NCBI GenBank assembly: GCA_038237475.1
Contig: JBBRYS010000005.1
Location: 62,001-126,000 of the forward strand
DNA length: 64,000 nucleotides
Reading direction: 5' to 3'
Source: JAOAPY01 sp038237475
GTDB lineage: Bacteria > Acidobacteriota > Blastocatellia > Pyrinomonadales > Pyrinomonadaceae
This document shows, one piece after another, positions 7,194 to 16,897 of the stretch. Position 1 is the first letter of the stretch. Each line of letters opens with the position of its first letter. A program made the position numbers and the translations under genes. The notes beneath the pieces were generated by a model. That model was not told the DNA's origin, searched no databases, and was given only the letters and a program-made list of their open reading frames with translations.

Positions 7194-8504
7194 CTACCAA
7201 CATATCCCCTGATACGTTTCGTCAGAGGTCTTTTCAAACAGGCGTACCAGATCGATCACAATCTGGTCCGGCCGCAGGCTTGTTTCGATTTGGCGAAACT
7301 CCTCTGCCTTATTACCGATGACCAGAACCTCGGAACTCTCCAGCACCTCTTCGATGCCGGTACGCATCAGTTGGGAAATGTGTGGGATGCCGTTCTCGAT
7401 GAACTCCTTGTTGGCGCCAAAAAGACGAGCAAGCGATACATCGCGATCATAGATCACCAGTTGCAGCCCTTTGCCAATCAGTGTCTCGATCAGCGCCACC
7501 ATTGGCGATTCACGCAGGTCGTCAGTGCCGGCTTTGAAACTGAACCCCAATACTCCCACGCGCTTTTTGCCCGTCCTGAGTACCATGTCTACAGCCCGAT
7601 CGATTTGCAGACGATTGCTCGGCAGCAGCGAGGCCAGCAAAGGAACCTCAACATCGAGCTGCCTGGCTTTGTAATTCATCGCCCGTAGATCCTTGGGCAA
7701 ACACGAGCCACCAAAAGCGAACCCCGGTTTTAGATAATAGGGCGACAGATTCAGCTTAGTGTCCTGGCAGACAACGTCCATTACTTCATGACTATCGATT
7801 CCCAGCCCTTTGCAAATATTTCCGACTTCATTGGCGAAACTGATCTTGAGCGCATGAAAACAGTTGCAGGCGTACTTGACCATCTCAGCGGTTTTCACTG
7901 CTGTTACCAGGACGGGCGCGTCGATACCCGCATAAAGCTGGCGCACGGCTTGTGCTGTTTGCTCATCGTCGGCGCCGATCAGGGTAAATGGCGGTGCATA
8001 AAAATCCTTCAGCGATGAACCCTCGCGCAGAAACTCCGGATTGATACAAACACCGAAGTGCTCACCAGCGGATTTTCCGGAATAGCTCTCGAGAGCAGGA
8101 ATCACCACATTTTCAATGGTGCCCGGCAGCATCGTGCTGCGAATCACCACAACGTGTCCGCCTGGTTTCTGTTTTAGCGCTGCACCAATTTCCTGGCAAA
8201 CGCGCTCGACGTAGCTGAGATCAAGGCTGCCATTGGCGTTGCTGGGTGTGCCCACGCAGACCAGGGAAATTTCCGAGCCGTCGATTGCTTCCTGAGTGTT
8301 GGTGGTGGCGCGCAGCGATTTCGAGCTCACCATCGCCTTCACCAACTCACTCATGCCGGATTCAACTATCGGACTTTCGCCTCGATTAACAATCTCGACT
8401 TTAGTAGCGTTGACGTCCACGCCAAGTACATCGTGCCCTTCTTTCGCAAAGCACGCCGCCGAAACACAACCCACATACCCAAGACCGAAAATACTAAGTT
8501 TCAT
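7194..8504 (-). CDS. algD: GDP-mannose 6-dehydrogenase (AlgD-like nucleotide-sugar dehydrogenase)
   Basis: The 436-residue enzyme would oxidise GDP-mannose to GDP-mannuronate with two NAD+, giving the uronic-acid precursor of alginate-like polymers. The N-terminal Rossmann motif GLGYVGCVSA is at residues 7-16 and the catalytic cysteine in GFAFGGSCLPKD is Cys268, the same position as in Pseudomonas AlgD. SFKAGTDDLRESP, conserved in the UDP-binding/GDP-binding C-terminal domain, is present. Segments such as EVMDVVCQDTKLNLS and NPEFLREGSSLKDF match AlgD more closely than UDP-glucose 6-dehydrogenases. It sits at the downstream end of the polysaccharide cluster. UDP-glucose dehydrogenase remains the alternative. 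Confidence 0.88.
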   Translation of the reverse strand: MKLSIFGLGYVGCVSAACFAKEGHDVLGVDVNATKVEIVNRGESPIVESGMSELVKAMVSSKSLRATTNTQEAIDGSEISLVCVGTPSNANGSLDLSYVERVCQEIGAALKQKPGGHVVVIRSTMLPGTIENVVIPALESYSGKSAGEHFGVCINPEFLREGSSLKDFYAPPFTLIGADDEQTAQAVRQLYAGIDAPVLVTAVKTAEMVKYACNCFHALKISFANEVGNICKGLGIDSHEVMDVVCQDTKLNLSPYYLKPGFAFGGSCLPKDLRAMNYKARQLDVEVPLLASLLPSNRLQIDRAVDMVLRTGKKRVGVLGFSFKAGTDDLRESPMVALIETLIGKGLQLVIYDRDVSLARLFGANKEFIENGIPHISQLMRTGIEEVLESSEVLVIGNKAEEFRQIETSLRPDQIVIDLVRLFEKTSDETYQGICW

Positions 8505-8557
8505 AAAAGATCATTTTTCCATTCGTCATTCGCTGCGTGACTCGAGGGAGTGTGCGA

Positions 8558-10288
8558 TCAGCGACTCGGCATCCCGACAGGCTCACTTAACACTTGTCGA
8601 TTTTGCTCGCCAGGAACCAGCAACACAAATCCATCAGCGCCGCCCACCGACTCCCCTAACTCCAGCCGTGCTGAATAGCGATAGAGATCGCTCCAGGAAA
8701 CTCGGTTGTCATCGCCTTCGACCCAGTTCCATTCCGGACGCGGACGCTCAGCCAATAGCCTTCGTGAAAGCCACACATCGCCACCATTGGACCAGATCGT
8801 CTGCGTCCGAGCAGCAAAGTCCTCGCGCCAATGGGCAACTTCGGGTTCACCCGGACTTATGAGTGCTCCAATTTTCAAATTGTTGTTCAGATTAATTGAG
8901 TTTAGTGGAAAGCTGCGATTGAAATTTATCAGCTCGTCCTGCCAGTTCGCTGCGAAAAGCCAACTGTTTGGCTTTAATACTTTGACCAACTCGCTAATGC
9001 GCGCTACTGACGCGTCCTGCTGTCGATTCAAGCGTACCCGGGACATCGTCAAGCCATTAATTACGACCATCGCCAGAATAAAGGCGATGATTGGGTATTT
9101 GAAAAGGCCTCTCACCTGTTCCGAGTCCAGCGCCCAGGCCACGGCTATGAACAGCAGTGGATACAAAGGCAGATAGCGTTCGGGATCTCCCCCCTGCCAG
9201 TAGATCGCGAAAGCCACGACGGGAAGCACATTGACCAGGAAAAGCAGCAGCAGGCGGCGCCCATTGGCTGAAGTCACCAGGCTCAGCAGCAGGAAAAACA
9301 TGAAGAGATAAAAAGCCAGAAGCTTCCAAAGGCTCAGCCGTAACAAATCCACTACCGACACTGGATTGAGTGGGTCATGCAGCAGGTACCGTTTGAAAAG
9401 CGCTCCATCGTTACCCATGTTGATAAACGAGCGCGCAAAGCCAAAAATCGTTTTGCTGATTCCCCTGTTAGCTGAACCAGTGCTGCGCGAGGTTTTGGCC
9501 ATCCAGCTTTTGAATTCAGGAACGCTATGGATCCCGATATTTCTCGTAACTGCGAAATAAGCCCCGACGCCTACCACGGCACCCACTATTGCTGCCAGTA
9601 GAATTATTTTGACTCTCTGCCTGTTGAAACCGAGCACCAGTAAAGGCGCGATCAACGCCGCAGGAATTGCGAGCACGTAGGGAAACCACAGCAGCCCGGA
9701 ACCCGCCAGGGCCACGCCGGCTAACACCGACATCAGCATCGATGGTTTCTCTTTACTGCCCTGTGAGACCAGCCAATACATTCCCAGGAGCACCAAAGCG
9801 AGACCAGGCACATAGGGCGCCCCGGTATGGAAATAATTGAGGAATGCCTGCGCGGAAATGAATCCCAGGACTGCAAAAACGACCGGCAACTTGCGGCGGC
9901 AAACGCGATTCAAGATCCCGTACAGCGCCAATACACTTATGAGCCCGCCAATCCAACTCAGCACCAGCAGGACGAGTACTGCATTTGCGGAAGCATCGGG
10001 TCCGACAAAATGACGGGTCAGCGGGCCGCTCACCCGAAAAAGCAGGTAACCAAGCGGCCGCCAGAGCAGGTGTCCGAACTCCCAGAAAAAATAATCCCGC
10101 CCCTCAGCCCGGGCCACCATTGCCAAAGAGTAATCGACCGTGTCGCCCATGAAGTATGAACTCGTAAAGAATGAGGCGACGAGATACAGCAAAACACACA
10201 ACGCGCCACCAACATAAGGCGGCCACGCCAAACGGCTTACGTTACTGGTTGTAAGTTTGTCTGGATTCAAGTGGGCAATGTCCGACAA
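8558..10288 (-). CDS. Polytopic membrane protein, probable GT39/ArnT-like glycosyltransferase
   Basis: The 576-residue product has about 11-12 hydrophobic segments, beginning near residue 27 and clustered between 80 and 425. A soluble extracytoplasmic C-terminal portion of about 150 residues follows. An acidic pair near the first loop (YFMGDTVDYSLAM) is where lipid-linked-sugar-dependent GT-C enzymes carry catalytic Asp residues. This fits a GT-C/PMT-type enzyme using a polyprenyl-phosphate sugar, and the neighbouring GT2 (10370-11188) resembles the synthases that make such donors. The start is a TTG lying inside a perfect inverted repeat (10283-10302), so the true start is uncertain. Confidence 0.7.
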   Translation of the reverse strand: MSDIAHLNPDKLTTSNVSRLAWPPYVGGALCVLLYLVASFFTSSYFMGDTVDYSLAMVARAEGRDYFFWEFGHLLWRPLGYLLFRVSGPLTRHFVGPDASANAVLVLLVLSWIGGLISVLALYGILNRVCRRKLPVVFAVLGFISAQAFLNYFHTGAPYVPGLALVLLGMYWLVSQGSKEKPSMLMSVLAGVALAGSGLLWFPYVLAIPAALIAPLLVLGFNRQRVKIILLAAIVGAVVGVGAYFAVTRNIGIHSVPEFKSWMAKTSRSTGSANRGISKTIFGFARSFINMGNDGALFKRYLLHDPLNPVSVVDLLRLSLWKLLAFYLFMFFLLLSLVTSANGRRLLLLFLVNVLPVVAFAIYWQGGDPERYLPLYPLLFIAVAWALDSEQVRGLFKYPIIAFILAMVVINGLTMSRVRLNRQQDASVARISELVKVLKPNSWLFAANWQDELINFNRSFPLNSINLNNNLKIGALISPGEPEVAHWREDFAARTQTIWSNGGDVWLSRRLLAERPRPEWNWVEGDDNRVSWSDLYRYSARLELGESVGGADGFVLLVPGEQNRQVLSEPVGMPSR

Positions 10289-10302
10289 ACTTCAGTTTGT
10301 CG
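10283..10302. repeat. Palindromic intergenic repeat over the GT39-like gene start
   Basis: CGACAAACT (10283-10291), TC, AGTTTGTCG (10294-10302) form a perfect 9-bp inverted repeat. The minus-strand core GAAGTTTGTCG recurs on the plus strand at 57475-57485, inside the 3' end of a GT4 gene. It overlaps the TTG start of the GT39-like gene, so in RNA it could hide that start or supply a spurious one. Confidence 0.55.
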
Positions 10303-10369
10303 TCAACAAATAGGGACTATGCAAATTTCTCGTTAGCCAGGCAGCGCCAAACTGAATTTTGTCAGAACT

Positions 10370-11188
10370 TCAAACTCGCTCCTCGATCGCGCCGACGTTG
10401 ACCGGTTCGAGCTCACGGGTTCGATTCACGACACCTGCTTTGAGGTCAACCGGTTCAGTGAACGACGACTCAAGGCTGCAGAAGAGATTAAACCGAATAA
10501 TGAGCCACATCGCTATGACGCCATCCATCATGCCGATCTTCTTTCCTTCCTCATAAGTACGGCCATAGTAACTGATCGGCGTCTCGTACACGGCGCATTT
10601 CAACTTCGCGAGCTTGGCAGTCACTTCAATCTCAAAGCCAAAGCCACTCGACACGATCGTCATCTTGCGAATGATGTCTCCACGAAAGGCCTTATACCCG
10701 GTCTCGACGTCGGTCATATTCAGGTTCGTCAGCGTGTTCGACATGAAGGTGAGACACTTATTAGCGACGTAGTGATAAAAATAAAGGACGCGCGAAGCCT
10801 TGCGCACCAGGAAGCGCGATCCATAAACAACGTCGGCGTGCCCGTCGAGGATCGGTTGAATTACCTGAGGAATTTCCTCCGGGTCATATTCCAAATCCGC
10901 ATCCTGAATGATCACGATGCTGCCCGTTGTCAGTTGCAATCCGGTCTTCAGCGCTTCGGTCTTGCCGGAATTTTTTTCGTGCCTGGCGTAACGCACCTCC
11001 GGATGTGCCTCCGCGAGTGCACGCCCAATCTGATCGGTGCCGTCGGTCGAGCAATCATCGACAATCACGATTTCCAGCAGGTGTGGCACCGACATCAGCT
11101 TTGCGACAATCTTCGGCAGGGTGTTCCGCTCATTGAAGGCAGGCACGACTACCGAAAGACAACGTTCATTATGTATTTGCTTGTTCAT
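10370..11188 (-). CDS. Glycosyltransferase family 2 (dolichol/polyprenyl-phosphate sugar synthase type)
   Basis: The 272-residue product has the GT-A fold motifs of GT2: a VVVPAFNE strand at residues 13-20, DDCSTDGT at 44-51 and the metal-binding QDADLEYDP at about 95-103. No clear C-terminal membrane pair is seen, though moderately hydrophobic stretches occur (about 225-245). Sequence style (VEIGYKAFR-like VETGYKAFRGD, YYGRTYEEGKKIG) is that of polyprenyl-phosphate mannosyl/glucosyl synthases such as DPM1. It would charge undecaprenyl phosphate with a single sugar for the downstream GT39-like enzyme. The two genes are adjacent in one transcript direction, supporting that pairing. Confidence 0.88.
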   Translation of the reverse strand: MNKQIHNERCLSVVVPAFNERNTLPKIVAKLMSVPHLLEIVIVDDCSTDGTDQIGRALAEAHPEVRYARHEKNSGKTEALKTGLQLTTGSIVIIQDADLEYDPEEIPQVIQPILDGHADVVYGSRFLVRKASRVLYFYHYVANKCLTFMSNTLTNLNMTDVETGYKAFRGDIIRKMTIVSSGFGFEIEVTAKLAKLKCAVYETPISYYGRTYEEGKKIGMMDGVIAMWLIIRFNLFCSLESSFTEPVDLKAGVVNRTRELEPVNVGAIEERV

Positions 11189-11206
11189 GTGTAAATACTC
11201 AACTTG

Positions 11207-12475
11207 TTATCCAGACAAAGTTTGTAACAGTTCAATCTCCTGTTCCGGCCTGGCATCCAGAGCAGCCTGCGGCGTTCGAGCCTGCTCACAAATTTCGGCA
11301 AAGCGACGCGCGACTCGATTCCAACCAAACTGCTCGCGCACCAGCTTCGCCGAACGACGGCCGAGGTGAAAAGCGAACTCACTATCCTGAAGCACGCGCA
11401 CCACCGCCGCTGCAAATGTCTCCGGCGAGTCCGCCAACAAAATGTCCTGCTCAGTTTGCACCGGCAATCCCTCAGCTCCAATCGTGGTCGAAACGATCGG
11501 TTTCTCCATCGCCATCGCTTCAAAGATCTTCAGCCGCGTGCCGCCGCCGATGCGCAGGGGCACTACATAGGCGGCCGCGCGTTCCATGTACGGCCGCACA
11601 TCGTCAACGCGGCCAGTTACGATAATCGCAGGATCTCGCTTGCTGAGTTCGACCAGGGCAGGATAAGGATTGCGGCCGACTACTGTCAGGGTGACGGCAG
11701 GCAGCTGTTGCCTAATCAGCGGCATGATCTGCGTCGTAAAGTAACTAATCGCGTCTTCATTGGGCAGCCAATCCATCGAACCTGTGAAAACCAGGTTATG
11801 CGGATCCCGCTGCTCAGCGCGGCGCGGGCGAAAAAACGAGGTATCGACTCCGGTGGGAATATCGTCGACCGCCGTGATCTTGTATTCGCGCTGCATCATT
11901 TGGCTATCTTCGCGCGAGACTGCAACTACGCGATCAAACCGGCGGCACATCACACCTTCAAAAGCCAGCATCTTACGCCATTGGCCGAACAGATAAGCGT
12001 GTTTCAGCTTATTGCTTTGTACCTCTGCATGGCGCTGCCAGATCATAGCTTCGACATTGTGCTGGAAAAGCACTGTGGGGCAGGAAAGATTGCGGGGAAC
12101 ATTGACTGCCGGAGCCAGAAAATCGCAAACGACTATGTCGAATGAGTTGTCCGCGGTTAGTCGCTGAATAGCGCGCCGCATCTCCGGCGATCGATATTTG
12201 GCAATGGCATAGGGCAGGCTGGAAGCGAGGTTGATCCCCAGCTCGGCGTAAAAGCCCGGAGTGAATTTTTGCCGCTGCCGGTGTGGGATACAAACCAGGT
12301 CGTGACAATACTCGGTTGCGAGCGCGCGCGCGTCCGGATGGGCCGTACCGTCGTCCAGAGTCACATAAGTAATCTGGTGCTCGCGCTTCAACTCCTTCAG
12401 CATATGGTAAGTGCGGATCTTGCCGCCCTTATCGACCGGATGAAGCAGTTCAGTTTTTAGCCAAAGTATGCGCAT
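11207..12475 (-). CDS. Glycosyltransferase family 4 (exosortase-A/PEP-CTERM system type)
   Basis: The 422-residue GT-B enzyme opens with MRILWLKTELLHPVDKGGK, the N-terminal style of GT4 enzymes annotated as PEP-CTERM/XrtA-associated sugar transferases. The second Rossmann domain contains NLVFTGSMDWLPNED, GRVDDVRPYMERA and the donor-binding E-x7-E region IFEAMAMEKPIVSTTIGAEGL. A GGAAA ribosome site precedes the ATG. It lies between AsnB and GT2, with gaps under 20 bases, so this is clearly one operon. Donor and acceptor sugars cannot be read from sequence. No exosortase gene is in the window. Confidence 0.9.
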   Translation of the reverse strand: MRILWLKTELLHPVDKGGKIRTYHMLKELKREHQITYVTLDDGTAHPDARALATEYCHDLVCIPHRQRQKFTPGFYAELGINLASSLPYAIAKYRSPEMRRAIQRLTADNSFDIVVCDFLAPAVNVPRNLSCPTVLFQHNVEAMIWQRHAEVQSNKLKHAYLFGQWRKMLAFEGVMCRRFDRVVAVSREDSQMMQREYKITAVDDIPTGVDTSFFRPRRAEQRDPHNLVFTGSMDWLPNEDAISYFTTQIMPLIRQQLPAVTLTVVGRNPYPALVELSKRDPAIIVTGRVDDVRPYMERAAAYVVPLRIGGGTRLKIFEAMAMEKPIVSTTIGAEGLPVQTEQDILLADSPETFAAAVVRVLQDSEFAFHLGRRSAKLVREQFGWNRVARRFAEICEQARTPQAALDARPEQEIELLQTLSG

Positions 12476-12490
12476 TGTTTTCCAATCTTA

Positions 12491-14440
12491 CTACCTTGCC
12501 AGCACGGCTTCCGACTCGCAGGTCGGATCGCCACTGGGCTGCTCTCCATCGATGAAACGTCGCTGCCACATTTCCAAATTCACGAGGGCCCAGAGACGCT
12601 CGGAATGATCTTCGCCCGCGTTATGCCGGGCCACCAGGCTACGTACAAAGTCCGGCTGAAAAATGCCGCGCTCCAGGGTCCGGTTACTGAGGACGTACTC
12701 CTTAACCACTGAGCTGTAGTCGCCCCTGAACCACTTTCCGATCGGGACCGGAAAGCCCATCTTCGGACGCGAGAGAATCGCTTCCGGTAGCACGCCTTTC
12801 ATTGCCTTACGCAGGACATACTTCGTGGTCCAACCACGGAGCTTCAATCTTTCTGGCAGACTGGAGGTGAACTCGACCAATTTATGATCGAGAAACGGCA
12901 CGCGACTCTCGATCGAGGCAGCCATGCTCATCTGGTCCTGTTTCATCAACAACTCATGAAGATAGGTTTTGATGTCCGCGTATAGCAGCCGGTCCAGGGG
13001 AGATTGGGCGTCTGTCTGATCTAACAGGTTCCTTACGCCGGCGTAGGGATCAATGGCGCCGGTGCGCGTCCGTGCTTCCGGACTCAGCAAGTCATTCTGC
13101 AGCGAGCGCGAGAATACCGAAAAATTATCGAAGTAAATGCTCTCAATGTCCGGTTGCAGTGAGAGAAACGTGCGCAGCAATTTCTGCCGCACCTTTGAGC
13201 CGCGCGCCATACTCTCAATGCGATTGCGGACCGCGTTGCGAAGTCCATCCGGCATGGCCTGGTGATAACGCGCGCCGAGAGCGAGATTCAGAATGGTCTT
13301 GCGATAACGCGCATAACCTGCGAGTAGTTCATCACTGCCTTCGCCTGTAAGCACGACTTTTACGTGTTTGGCGGCCAACCGGCTGACAAAATAAAGCGCT
13401 ACGCTGGACGGATGGGCCAACGGCTCGTCTTCATGCCAAACGAGTTTAGGTAAGGCAGAGAAGAAGTCTTCCGGGCTGACTACAACTTCGTGATGATTAG
13501 TCTTGAACGCCGACGAAACCAAACGCGCGTATTCCAGTTCGTTAGCTTCCCTTTCCTTGAAGGCCACGCTGAAAGTCTTAATGGGCTCGCTGACCATGCC
13601 GCTCATGACTGCAGCGATCGCAGATGAGTCGATGCCGCCGGAGAGGAACATGCCCAGGGGCACGTCTGCCATCAAGCGCAGTCGCACAGCCTTCCGAAAG
13701 AGTTCACTCCATTCTTCGACGTAGTCCTGATCGCTGCGGCCGCCCGGTTCGCTACGGGCAAAGCTCACGTCCCAGTAGCGATTGATGTCAATCTGCCCTT
13801 CACGCCAGCGCAAAGTGTGGCCCGGCAACAGACGCTTGACCCCGCGAAACAGAGTCTCTTCCCCGGACGTAGCGTGGTTCGCAAGGTAGTCCGGCAGCGC
13901 GGCAAAATTGATCTCAGGCTGCAGCGCTCGGGCTGCGAACAGAGTCTTGATTTCTGATCCGAAGTAGAGCGAGCCGTCATCGTCGTGGAAATAATAGAGG
14001 GGCTTGACTCCCAGGCGATCGCGCGCGATAAAGAGCTCGCGTCGCGGCTGATCCCAAATGGCAAAGGCAAACATGCCGCGCAGGTAACGCACGCAATCGG
14101 CGCCATGTTCCTCGTACAGGTGCAGGATGGTTTCGGTATCGCAATGGCTGCGATAGACGTGACCCCTGGCTTCCAACTCAGCCCGGTAATCTGCGTGGTT
14201 GTAGATTTCGCCGTTGTAGGTAATGTGGAGAGTGCCGTTTTCGTTAGCCATCGGCTGTTGACCGGAGGCTACGTCAACTATGCTCAGCCGGCGATGGCCC
14301 AGACCGATTTGCCCGTCGACAAAGATTCCTTCGGCGTCAGGTCCGCGATGCGTGATCACGTCGCGCATGCGTGCCAAAACGCCTGCGTCGATGCGCCGTC
14401 CCGATCGGGTAGATAATGCTATGCCGTTAATGCCGCACAT
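12491..14440 (-). CDS. asnB: AsnB-type amidotransferase (asparagine synthase, XrtA-associated style)
   Basis: This 649-residue protein joins an N-terminal class II glutamine amidotransferase domain (nucleophile Cys2, NGEIYNH at 76-82, DTETILH at 101-107) to an ATP-pyrophosphatase synthetase domain (PP-loop SGGIDSS at about 267-273, GEGSDELLAGYARYRKT). In polysaccharide clusters such paralogues probably amidate uronic acids or other carboxylated sugars rather than make asparagine. Here that fits the nearby GDP-mannuronate-forming dehydrogenase. It is the first of three AsnB-type genes in the window. The next gene upstream is the heparinase-like one, only 17 bases away. True asparagine synthetase activity cannot be excluded. 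Confidence 0.92.
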   Translation of the reverse strand: MCGINGIALSTRSGRRIDAGVLARMRDVITHRGPDAEGIFVDGQIGLGHRRLSIVDVASGQQPMANENGTLHITYNGEIYNHADYRAELEARGHVYRSHCDTETILHLYEEHGADCVRYLRGMFAFAIWDQPRRELFIARDRLGVKPLYYFHDDDGSLYFGSEIKTLFAARALQPEINFAALPDYLANHATSGEETLFRGVKRLLPGHTLRWREGQIDINRYWDVSFARSEPGGRSDQDYVEEWSELFRKAVRLRLMADVPLGMFLSGGIDSSAIAAVMSGMVSEPIKTFSVAFKEREANELEYARLVSSAFKTNHHEVVVSPEDFFSALPKLVWHEDEPLAHPSSVALYFVSRLAAKHVKVVLTGEGSDELLAGYARYRKTILNLALGARYHQAMPDGLRNAVRNRIESMARGSKVRQKLLRTFLSLQPDIESIYFDNFSVFSRSLQNDLLSPEARTRTGAIDPYAGVRNLLDQTDAQSPLDRLLYADIKTYLHELLMKQDQMSMAASIESRVPFLDHKLVEFTSSLPERLKLRGWTTKYVLRKAMKGVLPEAILSRPKMGFPVPIGKWFRGDYSSVVKEYVLSNRTLERGIFQPDFVRSLVARHNAGEDHSERLWALVNLEMWQRRFIDGEQPSGDPTCESEAVLAR

Positions 14441-14457
14441 GGATAATCAGAGGTCTT

Positions 14458-16866
14458 CTAACTTGAACTTCTATCTCTTTGCTCGGGCAAAGGCGGATTC
14501 AAAATCACTACCGGTAAACTTAAATCCAACACGCCGTCATCGGTCTCAATGCGAAACTGATCGCCAACGCGACTGGCCGTCAAATAGTTCAGGCGGCGTT
14601 CTGAGCGGAGCACTTCCCTGCCCTCCAGTTCTAATCTATGACCACCAATCAGGATCAGTTCTTCGGGAACAGTAGCCTCTTCGTCCGCGAATCTGGCCCA
14701 CGTCCAATCAAAGTCCGAAGCCAGCCGAGCCATTTCAACACGATCCCCGACCCGCATCAAAACGATGTCATGAATACCGGCGCCACCAATTTCAAAGGCG
14801 CGACCGCCGATGGCTTCCACTTCACGCACCCTGGCCGGCAATTCGGACTTGAGTCCCGGCAGCAGAAACGTTAAGAACTCCTGATTGGCCCCTGCGGGCG
14901 TCGAAAATACAAATACCGGTGCTGACACCTTCTCTGCATAACAGTGCGAAACTGCGCCATTTTCCTTTTGCCAAGTCGAATTTTCTCCAAAACTGGAGAC
15001 TATTAAGCGTGACGCCATTCCAGATGCCCGCAGGTCGCCCCCGTTTTCGTCCGCCTCAATACCCGCCTCCGGATGAAACCACAGGTCATAGCGATGTGGC
15101 CCCGTAGAGCGAACGCTGTCCCTAATGACCCAATAGTTCTTTTTTAAGAATAGCGCCGACCGCGAGAGCGTGACCGGCGGCACAAGCCGTTCGTAACCAT
15201 CATGCTGCCCCTCAAAATAGTCAAATCGGGCGCGGCTGATCCACGATTTTGTCTCGCAGCGGGCGATGCTGCTCCAGGAAAACGGCCCCTGCGATTGAGA
15301 CGACGATTGCCCGTCGACAGTCAGCGTATTATGCGCGCTGGAGCTACGAAACCAGTCGCGGTCGGCCTTTGAGCCGGTGTACGTGTAAGTGCCAGGATCT
15401 ACTAACATCGTCTCGCCCTGCGCGGCGAGCTCGAAAGAGAGTGCATCTGCATGCGCATGACCGCAGTTGTTCATCCCGTGTGGCCCACAATCAAGCAGCA
15501 GGAAATTTGCCGCCGGCGTCCAGCCGTCGCGCATAACATAATAACCACCCTCGGAAAATGCTTTGGATTGAAGCTCCGGTTCACGAGCAGCCACGCGATC
15601 AAATTCTGCAATCCCCGCCGGTCCGAGTAACCACAACGTTTCCTCAGCCGCTGAGCCGGCGACATGTTTGTAATCACCGCGCCCAAACAAAGCCGCTCCA
15701 GTTGCCAGCGTGGTCCGAAAATCATTAACCGCCCGTTGGTCCAACTGCATCAGGCGGCCACCATCGTCGTCACCGAAAAGCGGAGTTGTGCCATCCGGTC
15801 TGCTGATGTACATCAGATGATCGAGTAGCAGCTGCAACTTCTCTGAAACTGCTGCGGGAATTTCCTGCCCGGTCATCCGCGCGAGCATCAGAAAATGAGT
15901 GTAGAAGTCGACCGTATACCGGTGATAGTAGCTCGACTGCTCAAAGTAAACTCCGTCCGACTGAACCTGCCTTGCGAGTTGTGCGAGCAAAATGCGCCGG
16001 CCCGTCTGGCGCCAGCGATTGGCAGCGCTAAACTCCGGCCAGACCGTTCCCAGATAAAACATCCCCAGGGCTTCACCGGTCAAGTGAGTGTTGGGACTGA
16101 AATAGGTGGACAGGTAAGTCTCGAGATGGCGGCCGTGCAGAAACAGAAACTTGAGCGTTCGCAACAACAGCGCCGGTGTGAGCGCATTGGACTCGCGAAA
16201 GAAGTTCAGCGCCCACAGCCAGGAGATCGATCGGAAGGCTACTTCCAAACTACTGGCCCAGTTGATGCCGGACTTGGGCGGATTCTGGTCCATCCACGAG
16301 GCAAGTTGGGAAGCGAACGTTTCGGCAAAGCGTTCGTCGCCCGTTAGCCAGTAAGCCTGCCCCAGCGTTACGAAATGCTGATGCCGATTCAATTCCCAAA
16401 TGATTTTTTTGTCACCCGTCACCGCAGCATCGAGGTAGTTCACCCTGCTCCAGTGTTCGAGCGGCGCCCGTTTCCCTGCCAGGGGTTCCAGATGCCAGTC
16501 GAGTGGCTCGCCGAAATTCAGATCGCGCAGGCCAAGCAAGTCAAACTTCCCGTTGATGATCCGCTCCGCTTTGTCCACGATTCGGGCTGAGGCGTGCGGC
16601 CACCTCGCTGCTAATAAAGACAGTGTATTCTGCCTGTCAGACAAGCCGGCAAAAAAGTCTGAGGTCGCTCGACTACGGAAGTACGAATGAATTTCCGCAG
16701 CGGACTGAAGGGTTGGTCCGGTGAACGACTGGAAGAATGCACGATCGTCGGGCAAACGGGTCAGAGCAGACCAACCCCGTCGTTCCAGCAGCGAGTTCAG
16801 GGATTGCGCACCGCGCACCCTGATCTCGTCAATACTCAAGCGTCGAAGTTTTTTCAGTATAGCCAC
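14458..16866 (-). CDS. Heparinase II/III-family (alginate-lyase-like) protein
   Basis: From a GTG at 16866 the product is 802 residues; a longer frame reaches a GTG at 16911, which overlaps the upstream gene by 14 bases. I prefer the shorter form because LKKLRRLSIDEIRVRG is the usual N-terminus of this family. An (alpha/alpha) toroid covers about residues 60-400. The heparinase II/III beta domain follows with NNCGHAHADALSF and MLVDPGTYTYTG. The family cleaves uronate-containing polysaccharides by beta-elimination. No signal peptide is visible. Within an exopolysaccharide operon it likely trims or edits the nascent uronic-acid polymer, or its homologues serve biosynthesis in a way not yet known. 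The substrate is unproven. Confidence 0.88.
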   Translation of the reverse strand: MAILKKLRRLSIDEIRVRGAQSLNSLLERRGWSALTRLPDDRAFFQSFTGPTLQSAAEIHSYFRSRATSDFFAGLSDRQNTLSLLAARWPHASARIVDKAERIINGKFDLLGLRDLNFGEPLDWHLEPLAGKRAPLEHWSRVNYLDAAVTGDKKIIWELNRHQHFVTLGQAYWLTGDERFAETFASQLASWMDQNPPKSGINWASSLEVAFRSISWLWALNFFRESNALTPALLLRTLKFLFLHGRHLETYLSTYFSPNTHLTGEALGMFYLGTVWPEFSAANRWRQTGRRILLAQLARQVQSDGVYFEQSSYYHRYTVDFYTHFLMLARMTGQEIPAAVSEKLQLLLDHLMYISRPDGTTPLFGDDDGGRLMQLDQRAVNDFRTTLATGAALFGRGDYKHVAGSAAEETLWLLGPAGIAEFDRVAAREPELQSKAFSEGGYYVMRDGWTPAANFLLLDCGPHGMNNCGHAHADALSFELAAQGETMLVDPGTYTYTGSKADRDWFRSSSAHNTLTVDGQSSSQSQGPFSWSSIARCETKSWISRARFDYFEGQHDGYERLVPPVTLSRSALFLKKNYWVIRDSVRSTGPHRYDLWFHPEAGIEADENGGDLRASGMASRLIVSSFGENSTWQKENGAVSHCYAEKVSAPVFVFSTPAGANQEFLTFLLPGLKSELPARVREVEAIGGRAFEIGGAGIHDIVLMRVGDRVEMARLASDFDWTWARFADEEATVPEELILIGGHRLELEGREVLRSERRLNYLTASRVGDQFRIETDDGVLDLSLPVVILNPPLPEQRDRSSS

Positions 16867-16897
16867 AATTCGATTTCCATCTTTTCCTGCGCCAGTT

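Noticed and set aside
11366..12145. A 259-codon plus-strand frame inside the GT4 gene
   Set aside because: It is antisense to a well-supported glycosyltransferase with clear motifs and has no protein-like sequence of its own.
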